Shown one piece after another: positions 51,563-58,501 of a stretch of 64,000 nt of DNA. Under the pieces are notes generated by a model that saw only the letters and a program-made list of their open reading frames with translations, was not told where the DNA came from and searched no databases. Within the stretch, counting starts at the first letter, position 1; each line of letters begins with the position of its first letter. Origin of the DNA: Venatoribacter pacificus (GTDB lineage Bacteria; Pseudomonadota; Gammaproteobacteria; Pseudomonadales; Oceanobacteraceae). The stretch spans positions 248,001 to 312,000 of the forward strand of contig NZ_JAOANI010000028.1 of assembly GCF_025318105.1 (NCBI RefSeq), read 5' to 3'. Both the position numbers and the translations under genes were made by a program.

Positions 51563-51598
51563 GCGCGCCCGTGTTTACCCAACGGTTAAATTATTGTT

Positions 51599-52753
51599 AT
51601 GCGTTATTCGTTATTGATCGTTTCCGCTATGTTTTCTGCCCTGCTGGCGACCTCCGCTGCGCGTGCAGAAGTCATTGTACCTAAGGCTCCGGATCTGGAT
51701 GCCAGCGCCTATGTTCTGATGGATGCCGACAGTGGCCGTATCCTCGTTGAGCATAATGCTGATGAGCGTTTACCACCGGCCAGTCTGACCAAAATGATGA
51801 CCAGCTACATTGCTGTGCATGAGCTGGAACTGGGTAACGTTAAAGAGCAGACACAGGTGCCTATCAGCGTCAAAGCCTGGCGTAAAGGCGGCTCTAAAAT
51901 GTTTGTACGTGAAGGCACGGAAGTCGCATTAATTGATCTGCTGCGCGGCATTATTGTGCAGTCTGGTAATGACGCATCGGTCGCCGTTGCGGAGTATTTT
52001 GCCGGTTCAGAAGAAGCCTTCGCCGGCTGGATGAACCAGTACGCCGAACGTTTCGGCATGACCAGTACGCACTTTGAAAATGCTACCGGCTGGCCGGCCG
52101 ATGGTCACTTAACGACCGCCGGTGATATTGCCAAGCTGGCATTGCACATCGTTAAAGATCACCCGCACTACTACAAGCTGTACGCGGAAAAATATTACGA
52201 ATACAACAATATCCGTCAGCCTAACCGCAACAAATTGCTGTGGCGTGACCCTTCCGTTGATGGCCTGAAAACCGGTCATACCGATGAAGCCGGTTTCTGT
52301 CTTGCGGCTTCTGCCGTGCGTGATAACACCCGTCTGATTGCGGTTGTGATGGGGACGCGCAGTGAAGAAGCCCGCGCCCGCGAAACACAAAAACTGCTGG
52401 CATATGGTTTCGGCTATTACGAAACCCGCAAGGTCTACAGTGCTGAAGAAGTACTGCAAAGTAACCCTGTGTGGCTGGGCAAAGCTGAGAATATCGACAT
52501 CGGTCTTGAGAAAGAGCTGTACCTGACCTTGCCGCGTGGCATGAAAGGCGAGCTGGAAGTGAACATTCTGACTGACGAATTTATCGAAGCGCCGATCAGC
52601 AAAGGCCAGGTGGTCGGCACGCTGACGGTCAGCATGGAAGGCGAAGTACAGGCCGAGCGTCCGTTGATTGCTCTGGCCGATGTCGAAGAAGCTGGCTTCT
52701 TCGGTCGTCTGTGGGGCAGCATTAAGTTGTTCTTCGTACGCCTGTTTGCCTGA
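51599..52753 (+). CDS. dacA: D-alanyl-D-alanine carboxypeptidase (PBP5/6 type)
   Basis: A 384-residue periplasmic membrane-anchored DD-carboxypeptidase that trims the terminal D-Ala of peptidoglycan stems. After the signal peptide (LLIVSAMFSALLATSAARA) come the active-site motifs SLTK (PPASLTKMMTSY), SGN (VQSGNDASVA) and KTG (GLKTGHTDEAG). The C-terminal beta domain ends in an amphipathic anchor (GRLWGSIKLFFVRLFA). It heads the dacA-ybeD-lipB-lipA cluster. Confidence 0.97.
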   Translation: MRYSLLIVSAMFSALLATSAARAEVIVPKAPDLDASAYVLMDADSGRILVEHNADERLPPASLTKMMTSYIAVHELELGNVKEQTQVPISVKAWRKGGSKMFVREGTEVALIDLLRGIIVQSGNDASVAVAEYFAGSEEAFAGWMNQYAERFGMTSTHFENATGWPADGHLTTAGDIAKLALHIVKDHPHYYKLYAEKYYEYNNIRQPNRNKLLWRDPSVDGLKTGHTDEAGFCLAASAVRDNTRLIAVVMGTRSEEARARETQKLLAYGFGYYETRKVYSAEEVLQSNPVWLGKAENIDIGLEKELYLTLPRGMKGELEVNILTDEFIEAPISKGQVVGTLTVSMEGEVQAERPLIALADVEEAGFFGRLWGSIKLFFVRLFA

Positions 52754-52772
52754 GTAAACGCGATCGTTGCAC

Positions 52773-52805
52773 GCCAGTCTGAATCACCGGTTCAGGCTGG
52801 CTTTT
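52773..52805 (+). terminator. Terminator after dacA
   Basis: GCCAGTCTGAA (52773-52783) pairs with TTCAGGCTGGC (52791-52801) with one G-U pair, followed by TTTT. It may attenuate transcription into ybeD-lipBA. Confidence 0.8.
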
Positions 52806-52916
52806 GTGTTTCTGGTCGTGGCATAACCGAGGCGTCTTCGGCCAAAGTCCGATGGCGCTTGAATTTTGTATGGGTTACAACCATATAAGGCTCTGATGTA
52901 CAGAGAGGCCACAAAC

Positions 52917-53189
52917 GTGAGTCAGCCCGAAGCCCCAAAAATCGAATTCCCCTGCGCCAACTATCCGGTAAAAATTCTCGGTCATGGAAAAGATGACTAT
53001 GTAGAGGTTGTGCTGGAGATTGTGCGCATTCATGCGCCTGAATGCGATGTTGAACGCATCCAGATCCGTAACAGCTCCAACGGCCGTTTCCGTGCGCTGA
53101 CCGTGTACATCACGGCCACCGGTATTGAACAGCTGCAGGCTCTGCATCAGGATCTGATGGCCCATGACTATATCCATATGGTGATCTGA
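52917..53189 (+). CDS. ybeD: YbeD/DUF493 family protein
   Basis: A 90-residue ACT-like fold protein (KIEFPCANYPVKILGHG, LTVYITATGIEQLQALHQDL). It is generally encoded between dacA and lipB; a regulatory link to lipoate synthesis has been proposed from context only. The GTG at 52917 has GAGAGG eight bases upstream and gives the normal length; ATGs further upstream are less likely. Its stop overlaps the lipB ATG. Confidence 0.93.
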   Translation: MSQPEAPKIEFPCANYPVKILGHGKDDYVEVVLEIVRIHAPECDVERIQIRNSSNGRFRALTVYITATGIEQLQALHQDLMAHDYIHMVI

Positions 53190-53824
53190 TGACCGAAGTG
53201 CTGTTGCGTGAGCTGGGCCTGCAGGAATACACCCAGGTGTATGACGATATGCTCGCCTTTACCGCCGCGCGCGACGAGCAAACGGCTGACGAACTCTGGT
53301 TCCTGCAGCATGATCGGGTATTTACTCAGGGACAGGCCGGCAAGGCCGAACATGTGCTGATGCCGGGAGATATCCCGGTAGTGCAGAGTGATCGTGGAGG
53401 TCAGGTGACTTACCACGGCCCCGGTCAGCTGGTGGTTTACCTGATGGTGGATATAAAGCGTCTGGGCTGGGGACCGCGCGCCCTGGTGTCGGCGATTGAG
53501 CGGGCGATCGTGGCCACCCTTAACGAGTGGCAGATTGATTCTGCTCCGCGTGAAGATGCGCCCGGTGTTTATGTCGGAGAGCGCAAAATTGCGTCGCTTG
53601 GGCTGCGTATTAAGAATGGTCGCTCCTTTCATGGACTGGCGCTGAACATCGATATGGATCTTGAGCCTTTTCAGCGTATTAATCCCTGTGGTTATGCTGG
53701 CATGCAGATGACACAAATGCGCAACGAAACCGATCAGCCGCTGAGTATTGATGCGGTGATTGCTTCCTTACAACAACAGTTGCTGGCCGAGCTGAGAGCC
53801 GGTGGCGAAGCGCCCGGAGCGTGA
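53189..53824 (+). CDS. lipB: Octanoyl-ACP:protein N-octanoyltransferase
   Basis: A 211-residue enzyme that transfers octanoyl from ACP to lipoyl domains. Motifs are DRGGQVTYHGPGQLVVYLM, REDAPGVYVGERKIASLGLR (with the catalytic lysine) and HGLALNIDMDLEPFQRINPC with the catalytic cysteine. The ATG overlaps the ybeD stop by one base. Confidence 0.97.
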   Translation: MTEVLLRELGLQEYTQVYDDMLAFTAARDEQTADELWFLQHDRVFTQGQAGKAEHVLMPGDIPVVQSDRGGQVTYHGPGQLVVYLMVDIKRLGWGPRALVSAIERAIVATLNEWQIDSAPREDAPGVYVGERKIASLGLRIKNGRSFHGLALNIDMDLEPFQRINPCGYAGMQMTQMRNETDQPLSIDAVIASLQQQLLAELRAGGEAPGA

Positions 53825-53825
53825 T

Positions 53826-54788
53826 ATGACAGATAAGGCGAAAGTGGTTCAAGGCGAGAAATTGCGCGGTGCAGAAAAAGTCGCCCGTATTCCGATTAAA
53901 GTCATTCCTACCGAAGAGCTGCCGCGTAAACCCGACTGGATTCGCGTGCGCATTCCGGCCTCGCCGAAAATCAACGAAATCAAACAGAAGCTGCGCAAGC
54001 ACAAGCTGCACACCGTGTGTGAAGAGGCCAGCTGCCCGAACATCGGCGAGTGCTTTGGTGGCGGTACGGCAACTTTCATGATCATGGGTGATATCTGTAC
54101 CCGTCGTTGTCCGTTCTGCGATGTGGGCCATGGCCGGCCGAATCCGCTGGATGTGGATGAGCCGATCAATCTGGCTACCGCCATTGCCGATATGGGTCTG
54201 AAATACGTGGTCATCACCTCGGTTGACCGTGACGATCTGCGTGATGGCGGGGCTCAGCATTTTGCTGATTGTATCCGCCTGACCCGCGAGCACAGCCCGG
54301 CCATTCAGGTTGAAACCCTGGTACCGGACTTCCGTGGACGTATGGACATTGCCCTCGATATTCTCAGCGAAACGCCACCGGATGTGTTTAACCACAATCT
54401 GGAAACCGTGCCGCGTTTGTACAAAGAATGCCGTCCGGGTTCTGATTACCAGTGGTCACTGACACTGCTGAAAGAATACAAAGCCCGTCGTCCTGAAGTG
54501 GTGACCAAATCCGGCCTGATGCTGGGATTGGGGGAAACCAACGAAGAAGTGATTGAAGTGATGAAGGATATGCGCGCGCATAACATTGATCACATCACGC
54601 TGGGCCAATACCTGCAGCCAAGTAAAAACCACTCCCCGGTTAAGCGTTTTGCCACACCGGAAGAGTTTAAAGAACTGGGCGCAATAGCCAAAAGCCTCGG
54701 GTTCCTGCGGGTCACCAGCGGGCCTCTGGTGCGCTCTTCGTACCATGCGGATCTGCAGGCTCAGGGTGAAGACGTCAGTGGCATTTGA
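53826..54788 (+). CDS. lipA: Lipoyl synthase
   Basis: A 320-residue radical-SAM enzyme that inserts sulfur at C6 and C8 of octanoyl groups. The auxiliary cluster ligands are in CEEASCPNIGEC, the radical-SAM CxxxCxxC motif is CTRRCPFC, and the C-terminal RSSYHA provides the conserved serine ligand. The ATG at 53826 has GGAG six bases upstream and follows lipB by one base. Confidence 0.98.
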   Translation: MTDKAKVVQGEKLRGAEKVARIPIKVIPTEELPRKPDWIRVRIPASPKINEIKQKLRKHKLHTVCEEASCPNIGECFGGGTATFMIMGDICTRRCPFCDVGHGRPNPLDVDEPINLATAIADMGLKYVVITSVDRDDLRDGGAQHFADCIRLTREHSPAIQVETLVPDFRGRMDIALDILSETPPDVFNHNLETVPRLYKECRPGSDYQWSLTLLKEYKARRPEVVTKSGLMLGLGETNEEVIEVMKDMRAHNIDHITLGQYLQPSKNHSPVKRFATPEEFKELGAIAKSLGFLRVTSGPLVRSSYHADLQAQGEDVSGI

Positions 54789-54828
54789 GCCATCAGCGAT
54801 GTTTCTGTAACCGGTCTGTGGTAAACAA

Positions 54829-54860
54829 GGGGTTCCTGTTGAATTCACCGAGGGAACCCC
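54829..54860 (+). promoter_or_regulatory. Hairpin covering the porin ribosome-binding site
   Basis: GGGGTTCC (54829-54836) and GGAACCCC (54853-54860) form a perfect 8-bp stem whose 3' arm abuts the ATG at 54861 and includes part of the Shine-Dalgarno element AGGGA. It has no T-run, so it is not a standard terminator for lipA. Confidence 0.55.
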
Positions 54861-55535
54861 ATGAAACGCATTACCCTGCTGGCCGTTCCGGCCTTTTTAG
54901 TACTCTCGTCTGCGGCATCTGCTGCCAATCCGACCTATAACGCCGCTTTTGTCTCAAATTATCTGTTCCGTGGTCTGACGCAGACCGATGATGGTCCGGC
55001 CTTGCAGGGCGGTGCTGATATTAAAAATGGCAATGCCTATGCCGGCGCCTGGTTCTCTAACGTCGACAAGCCGGATGGTGCGGAAGGGTTGCCAGTGGAG
55101 ATGGATGTTTACTTCGGTTACAACAATCAGTTCGATGGTTTTAACCTCGATATGGGTGTGCGCACCTACAACACCTTGTTTGATGTTGGCCGTGAAGAGA
55201 CCGAATTCAAACTGGGCACCAGCCCGGCGAAAGGCCTGGATATTAATCTGCATCGTGGCGTAAAAGCTCAGTACTGGTATCCGGAAGTGACCTTCGAGAA
55301 ATTCCTTCCTCAGCGTTTGTATCTGGATGTAGCGGTTGGGATGTGGATGCAGGACGATGCGGATGATAAAGCGCTCACGGCCCGTGCTGAACTGGCGCGC
55401 GATTTTCCTGAATTCCACAAGATTGACCTGTTTGTAGCCGTCGATTTTATCAGCGATGAAACGCCGTTCGGCGATAACAACGATAAAGACGATTCCGATC
55501 TGAATGTCGTTATCGGTATTCGCAAAAACTTCTGA
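54861..55535 (+). CDS. TorF family putative porin
   Basis: A 224-residue outer-membrane protein. A signal peptide (LLAVPAFLVLSSAASA) precedes amphipathic strands typical of TorF-type barrels (NAAFVSNYLFRGLTQTDDGP, EMDVYFGYNNQFDGFNLDMG) and a C-terminal phenylalanine (VVIGIRKNF). The family is widespread in gammaproteobacteria; the solute is unknown. Translation may be controlled by the hairpin that overlaps its ribosome-binding site. Confidence 0.9.
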   Translation: MKRITLLAVPAFLVLSSAASAANPTYNAAFVSNYLFRGLTQTDDGPALQGGADIKNGNAYAGAWFSNVDKPDGAEGLPVEMDVYFGYNNQFDGFNLDMGVRTYNTLFDVGREETEFKLGTSPAKGLDINLHRGVKAQYWYPEVTFEKFLPQRLYLDVAVGMWMQDDADDKALTARAELARDFPEFHKIDLFVAVDFISDETPFGDNNDKDDSDLNVVIGIRKNF

Positions 55536-55552
55536 TAAGTGATGCGTTACCC

Positions 55553-55585
55553 ACAAAAAAGCCCGGAAAATCCGGGCTTTTTTGT
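55553..55585. terminator. Bidirectional intrinsic terminator
   Basis: ACAAAAAAGCCCGGA (55553-55567) and TCCGGGCTTTTTTGT (55571-55585) form a perfect 15-bp stem between convergent genes. Confidence 0.93.
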
Positions 55586-55600
55586 GTCTGGTGAAAACGC

Positions 55601-55840
55601 TCAGGCGCTTTTCAGCATCGCATACAGATCGTCTTTCAGGTGCAGGCGGCGCATTTTCAGGCCTTCCAGACGCTCGTCGGAGGCCGCTTCAACGGCTTCT
55701 TCGATTTTGCGTACTTCGCGATCCACTTCATGGTACTCGTCAAACAGACGGGCAAAGTGACGATCTTTCATTTTCAGTGAACGGATCTGGTCGCCCATGT
55801 CCGGAAATTCGCTGTGCAGGTCGTGGTGTTCAATTGTCAT
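55601..55840 (-). CDS. DUF465 (YdcH) family protein
   Basis: A 79-residue helical protein with the DUF465/YdcH pattern (LKMKDRHFARLFDEYHEVDR, LKMRRLHLKDDLYAML). Such proteins form helical hairpins of unknown role. GGAGG lies seven bases before the ATG at 55840. It is divergent from the response regulator with two FNR/Anr boxes in the spacer. Confidence 0.9.
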   Translation of the reverse strand: MTIEHHDLHSEFPDMGDQIRSLKMKDRHFARLFDEYHEVDREVRKIEEAVEAASDERLEGLKMRRLHLKDDLYAMLKSA

Positions 55841-55894
55841 TATGAGGCCTCCTTTGAAGATGTATTCAGATTGCCTGCTTCGGCAAAAATCACC

Positions 55895-55908
55895 TTGATA
55901 CAGATCAG
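55895..55908. promoter_or_regulatory. FNR/Anr-type box (one mismatch)
   Basis: TTGAT-ACAG-ATCAG matches TTGAT-N4-ATCAA except at the last base. It lies 54 bases upstream of the DUF465 ATG. Confidence 0.6.
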
Positions 55909-55943
55909 GCCAATCCCCGTCGTTTGCAGGGCTTTTGCTATAG

Positions 55944-55957
55944 TTGATGCAGATCAA
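55944..55957. promoter_or_regulatory. FNR/Anr box
   Basis: TTGAT-GCAG-ATCAA is a perfect match, 27 bases upstream of the response-regulator ATG and 49 bases from the other box. Confidence 0.75.
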
Positions 55958-55984
55958 ACCGCTAATCACCTCAGGGAGAGGTTT

Positions 55985-57112
55985 ATGAGTTGTAACAACG
56001 TTGCGCTGCTGGATGATGAAGTCAGCATGGTGAGACTGCTTGAGCGCGCGCTGGATAACTACGATGTTCAGGCATTTACCGATTCAGCCGATTTTATCAG
56101 CGGTCTACGCGTGCAAACCGATTGCATTTTGCTTGATATCCAGATGCCGGGGCGTGATGGCTACGAGGTCTGTCGTCTGCTGCGGGCTCAGGATGCCACC
56201 CGGCATACGCCGATTTTATTCGTATCCGGCCAGAGTGATCTGCATCACCGTCTGCAGGGCTACGCCGCCGGGGCCGATGATTTTATTACCAAGCCCTTCG
56301 ATGTGGACGAGGTACGCGCCAAAGTCGAGCGTGCTTTGCTCAGCAAAGAACAGCGGGAAATCCTGCAGTCCTCGGCGGACGAGGCGCGTCAGGCCGCTTT
56401 CGAAGCGATGACACATTCGGCCGAGCAGGGTGAAATAAGCCGATTTATTGAACAGGCAATGGGCTGTAAAAGCCGCGAACAGCTGGCCTCGGTGCTGATT
56501 GCCAGCCTGAAGAATTTTGGTCTGAACGCCGTGGTTGCCTGTTGGAGCGGAGCGGAATTCTGTTTTGTGTCTCACGCCGAAAGCGTACGCCCACTGGAAT
56601 CAGAGTTGCTGCGCACGTGTCGTGAGGGTGCACGGATTATTGAGTTAGAAAAGCGCATGGTGGTGAATTTTGGTCACGCATCGGTATTGATTAAGAATGT
56701 CCCCTGGCAGGATACCGCACGCTATGGCCGAATTAAGGACCATCTGTGTGTGCTGATGAGCAGTGTGCATGCGCGTCTGCAATCTCTGTCCACCGAGCAG
56801 CAGTTGCATCAGCAACAGACGCTGCTGAATGCGCTGGATGATGTTGAATATGCATTGCAGGGGCTGCAGCAGCGCCAGAATGACGGCCTTAACAGCGCGC
56901 AGGAAACGGTGCAGGAACTTGAGCTGGAGCTGTCTGAAGAGCTGCTGCTGTTGAATCTTGATCCGGACCAGGAGCGTCATCTGACGCAGCTGGTGCGTAA
57001 TCATATCGATCAGCTGGAGCGCCTGTACCGCACCGGTGCCGATGTCACCGGCCCGTTGCAGCCGGTGTTGCAGGCACTGGCGGATATTGCCGGGCAGCGT
57101 CAGACGGTCTGA
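55985..57112 (+). CDS. Response regulator with uncharacterised helical output
   Basis: A 375-residue protein. A receiver domain at ~5-118 has the acidic pair (LLDDE), the phospho-acceptor aspartate in CILLDIQMPGRDGYEV and the conserved lysine in FITKPFD. Then comes a helical linker, a domain at ~160-260 of mixed alpha/beta type resembling a GAF fold (LNAVVACWSGAEFCFVSHAE), and a glutamine/leucine-rich coiled coil at ~275-340. There is no DNA-binding or GGDEF/EAL domain and no adjacent kinase. The ATG at 55985 has GAGAGG nearby. FNR/Anr control is likely. Confidence 0.88.
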   Translation: MSCNNVALLDDEVSMVRLLERALDNYDVQAFTDSADFISGLRVQTDCILLDIQMPGRDGYEVCRLLRAQDATRHTPILFVSGQSDLHHRLQGYAAGADDFITKPFDVDEVRAKVERALLSKEQREILQSSADEARQAAFEAMTHSAEQGEISRFIEQAMGCKSREQLASVLIASLKNFGLNAVVACWSGAEFCFVSHAESVRPLESELLRTCREGARIIELEKRMVVNFGHASVLIKNVPWQDTARYGRIKDHLCVLMSSVHARLQSLSTEQQLHQQQTLLNALDDVEYALQGLQQRQNDGLNSAQETVQELELELSEELLLLNLDPDQERHLTQLVRNHIDQLERLYRTGADVTGPLQPVLQALADIAGQRQTV

Positions 57113-57130
57113 GCACGTCTCCGTCTGGCA

Positions 57131-57568
57131 TCAGTGAATTTTACTCAGCGCCGCCTGTAACCACTGTTGCAGCTGCGGTGCCGGTAAGGCTCCGGCCAGG
57201 CGGTCAATTTCTTTCCCCTGATGGTAAACAATCAACGTCGGAATGCTGCGGATGCCCAGCTGAGCGCTGGTTTGTTGGGCCTGCTCGGTATTCACTTTGG
57301 CGAAGCGCAGCTGTTGCTGCATCTGGCCGCACAGTTGCGTAAAGACCGGTGCCATCATTTTGCAGGGGCCGCACCAGCTGGCCCAGAAGTCGACGACGAC
57401 TGGCATATCGTTCTTCTGCAGAAAGCGTTGAAAGCTGCCGTCGTCCAGTTCCACCGGCTGACCGTTAAACAGCGGTTGCTTGCAGCGCCCACACTGGGCC
57501 TGTTGTTTGTGTTGCTGATCTTCTGCAATCCGGTTGATGGCTGCGCAGGAAGGGCAGGTGTAATGCAT
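57131..57568 (-). CDS. trxC: Thioredoxin 2
   Basis: A 145-residue cytosolic thioredoxin with an N-terminal zinc-binding extension carrying two CxxC motifs (CPSC at ~5 and CGRC at ~26) and a thioredoxin fold with WCGPCK in FWASWCGPCKMMAP. This combination defines TrxC. It reduces protein disulfides and is often induced by oxidative stress. GGAG lies eight bases before the ATG. Confidence 0.96.
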   Translation of the reverse strand: MHYTCPSCAAINRIAEDQQHKQQAQCGRCKQPLFNGQPVELDDGSFQRFLQKNDMPVVVDFWASWCGPCKMMAPVFTQLCGQMQQQLRFAKVNTEQAQQTSAQLGIRSIPTLIVYHQGKEIDRLAGALPAPQLQQWLQAALSKIH

Positions 57569-57696
57569 GGTGAGATCTCCGCGAAAAGCTTTTGATCTAT
57601 ATGCGTCTTCGGTAATGGAGTTTCAAGTGCAGCTTTAATCTTTTGCTGAGGGATTTTCTCATGAAATGAGCGCCCAGCGGGCGCTCTGTCGATGGC

Positions 57697-57783
57697 TTAA
57701 GCCTGGTTTTGCTTTTTGCTGCGTTTGTCACGCCGCTTTTCTTTCAGCGTTTTAGCTGGCTGCTTCTTTTCTTGTTTTGCCAT
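57697..57783 (-). CDS. 28-residue lysine-rich small protein
   Basis: An independent small frame: ATG at 57783, GGAG eight bases upstream, and a 28-residue product that starts MAKQEKKQPAKTLKEKRRDK and is about half Lys/Arg. It is followed by a perfect GAGCGCCC/GGGCGCTC hairpin (57668-57686). Good ribosome-binding site and a free-standing position support translation; the function is unknown. A nucleic-acid or ribosome contact is possible from charge alone. Confidence 0.55.
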   Translation of the reverse strand: MAKQEKKQPAKTLKEKRRDKRSKKQNQA

Positions 57784-57925
57784 AGCAATATCTCCGTTCA
57801 GCGCCGCTGTCCTGTCCTGCCGCCGGGACGGTGACAGCTCGCGATTAACTGAGTGGGGCTGTTTGTGCTGTTAAGGCACGCGGCAAGGGATGTGCTTCAA
57901 GGCGATATCCTCCATACCAGACCGG

Positions 57926-58294
57926 TCAGTTAATGACCTGAATAACGGTGAAGGTGGAGCGGATACCCACGACATTCACCGTGCAGTTATCGCCAGGTTG
58001 CAGACCGGTTAAAGCGGCTCCCAGTGGCGATAAGACGGAAATGCGATACTTGTCCGGCTCGGCGTGAGCAGGCGATGTCAGTACCACCGAAAAGCGTTCA
58101 GCGGCCTGCTGCAGGACAATCAACGATTCCAGCCGGATGCGGTTATTGGGCGCTGAGTGGCTTGTGCGCTGGGCAAGGTTGTAGGCGTTCAGCAGTCGTA
58201 CCGGGTTGTGGTAGCTGAAGACGTCGGTGGTGACTAAATCGTGTTTTAATCGCTGGCTTAACTGCCGCACTGAATTCGGAATGCAGGAAATCAT
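57926..58294 (-). CDS. GreA/GreB C-terminal domain protein (Rnk-like)
   Basis: A 122-residue protein. A short N-terminal part is followed by the FKBP-like domain shared by the GreA/GreB C-terminus and Rnk (DKYRISVLSPLGAALTGLQP, CTVNVVGIRSTFTVIQV). It lacks the Gre coiled coil, as Rnk does, so it may bind RNA polymerase without cleavage stimulation. GGAG lies six bases before the ATG at 58294. The leader carries a strong hairpin. Confidence 0.83.
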   Translation of the reverse strand: MISCIPNSVRQLSQRLKHDLVTTDVFSYHNPVRLLNAYNLAQRTSHSAPNNRIRLESLIVLQQAAERFSVVLTSPAHAEPDKYRISVLSPLGAALTGLQPGDNCTVNVVGIRSTFTVIQVIN

Positions 58295-58331
58295 TGTTCT
58301 CTCCGCTGACTGATAACAGAAGCTCTGTATC

Positions 58332-58356
58332 GCCGGAGAGTTAAAAACTCTCCGGC
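58332..58356 (-). other. Leader hairpin of the Rnk-like gene
   Basis: GCCGGAGAGTT (58332-58342) and AACTCTCCGGC (58346-58356) form a perfect 11-bp stem with a 3-base loop, with no T-run. It lies 38 bases upstream of the Rnk-like ATG, directly after a tiny frame (MKLYLFLPRANTFQN). Confidence 0.55.
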
Positions 58357-58501
58357 TTAGTTCTGGAAGGTGTTGGCTCGTGGCAGGAATAAATACAGTT
58401 TCATGGAGCTCATTCTCTGGTGGCTGACAGACAGGATCATAGCCCGCCAAAAATAAAAGACAAGCCACCGGACGGCGGCCTGCGGCTTATGAAAAATTCT
58501 T

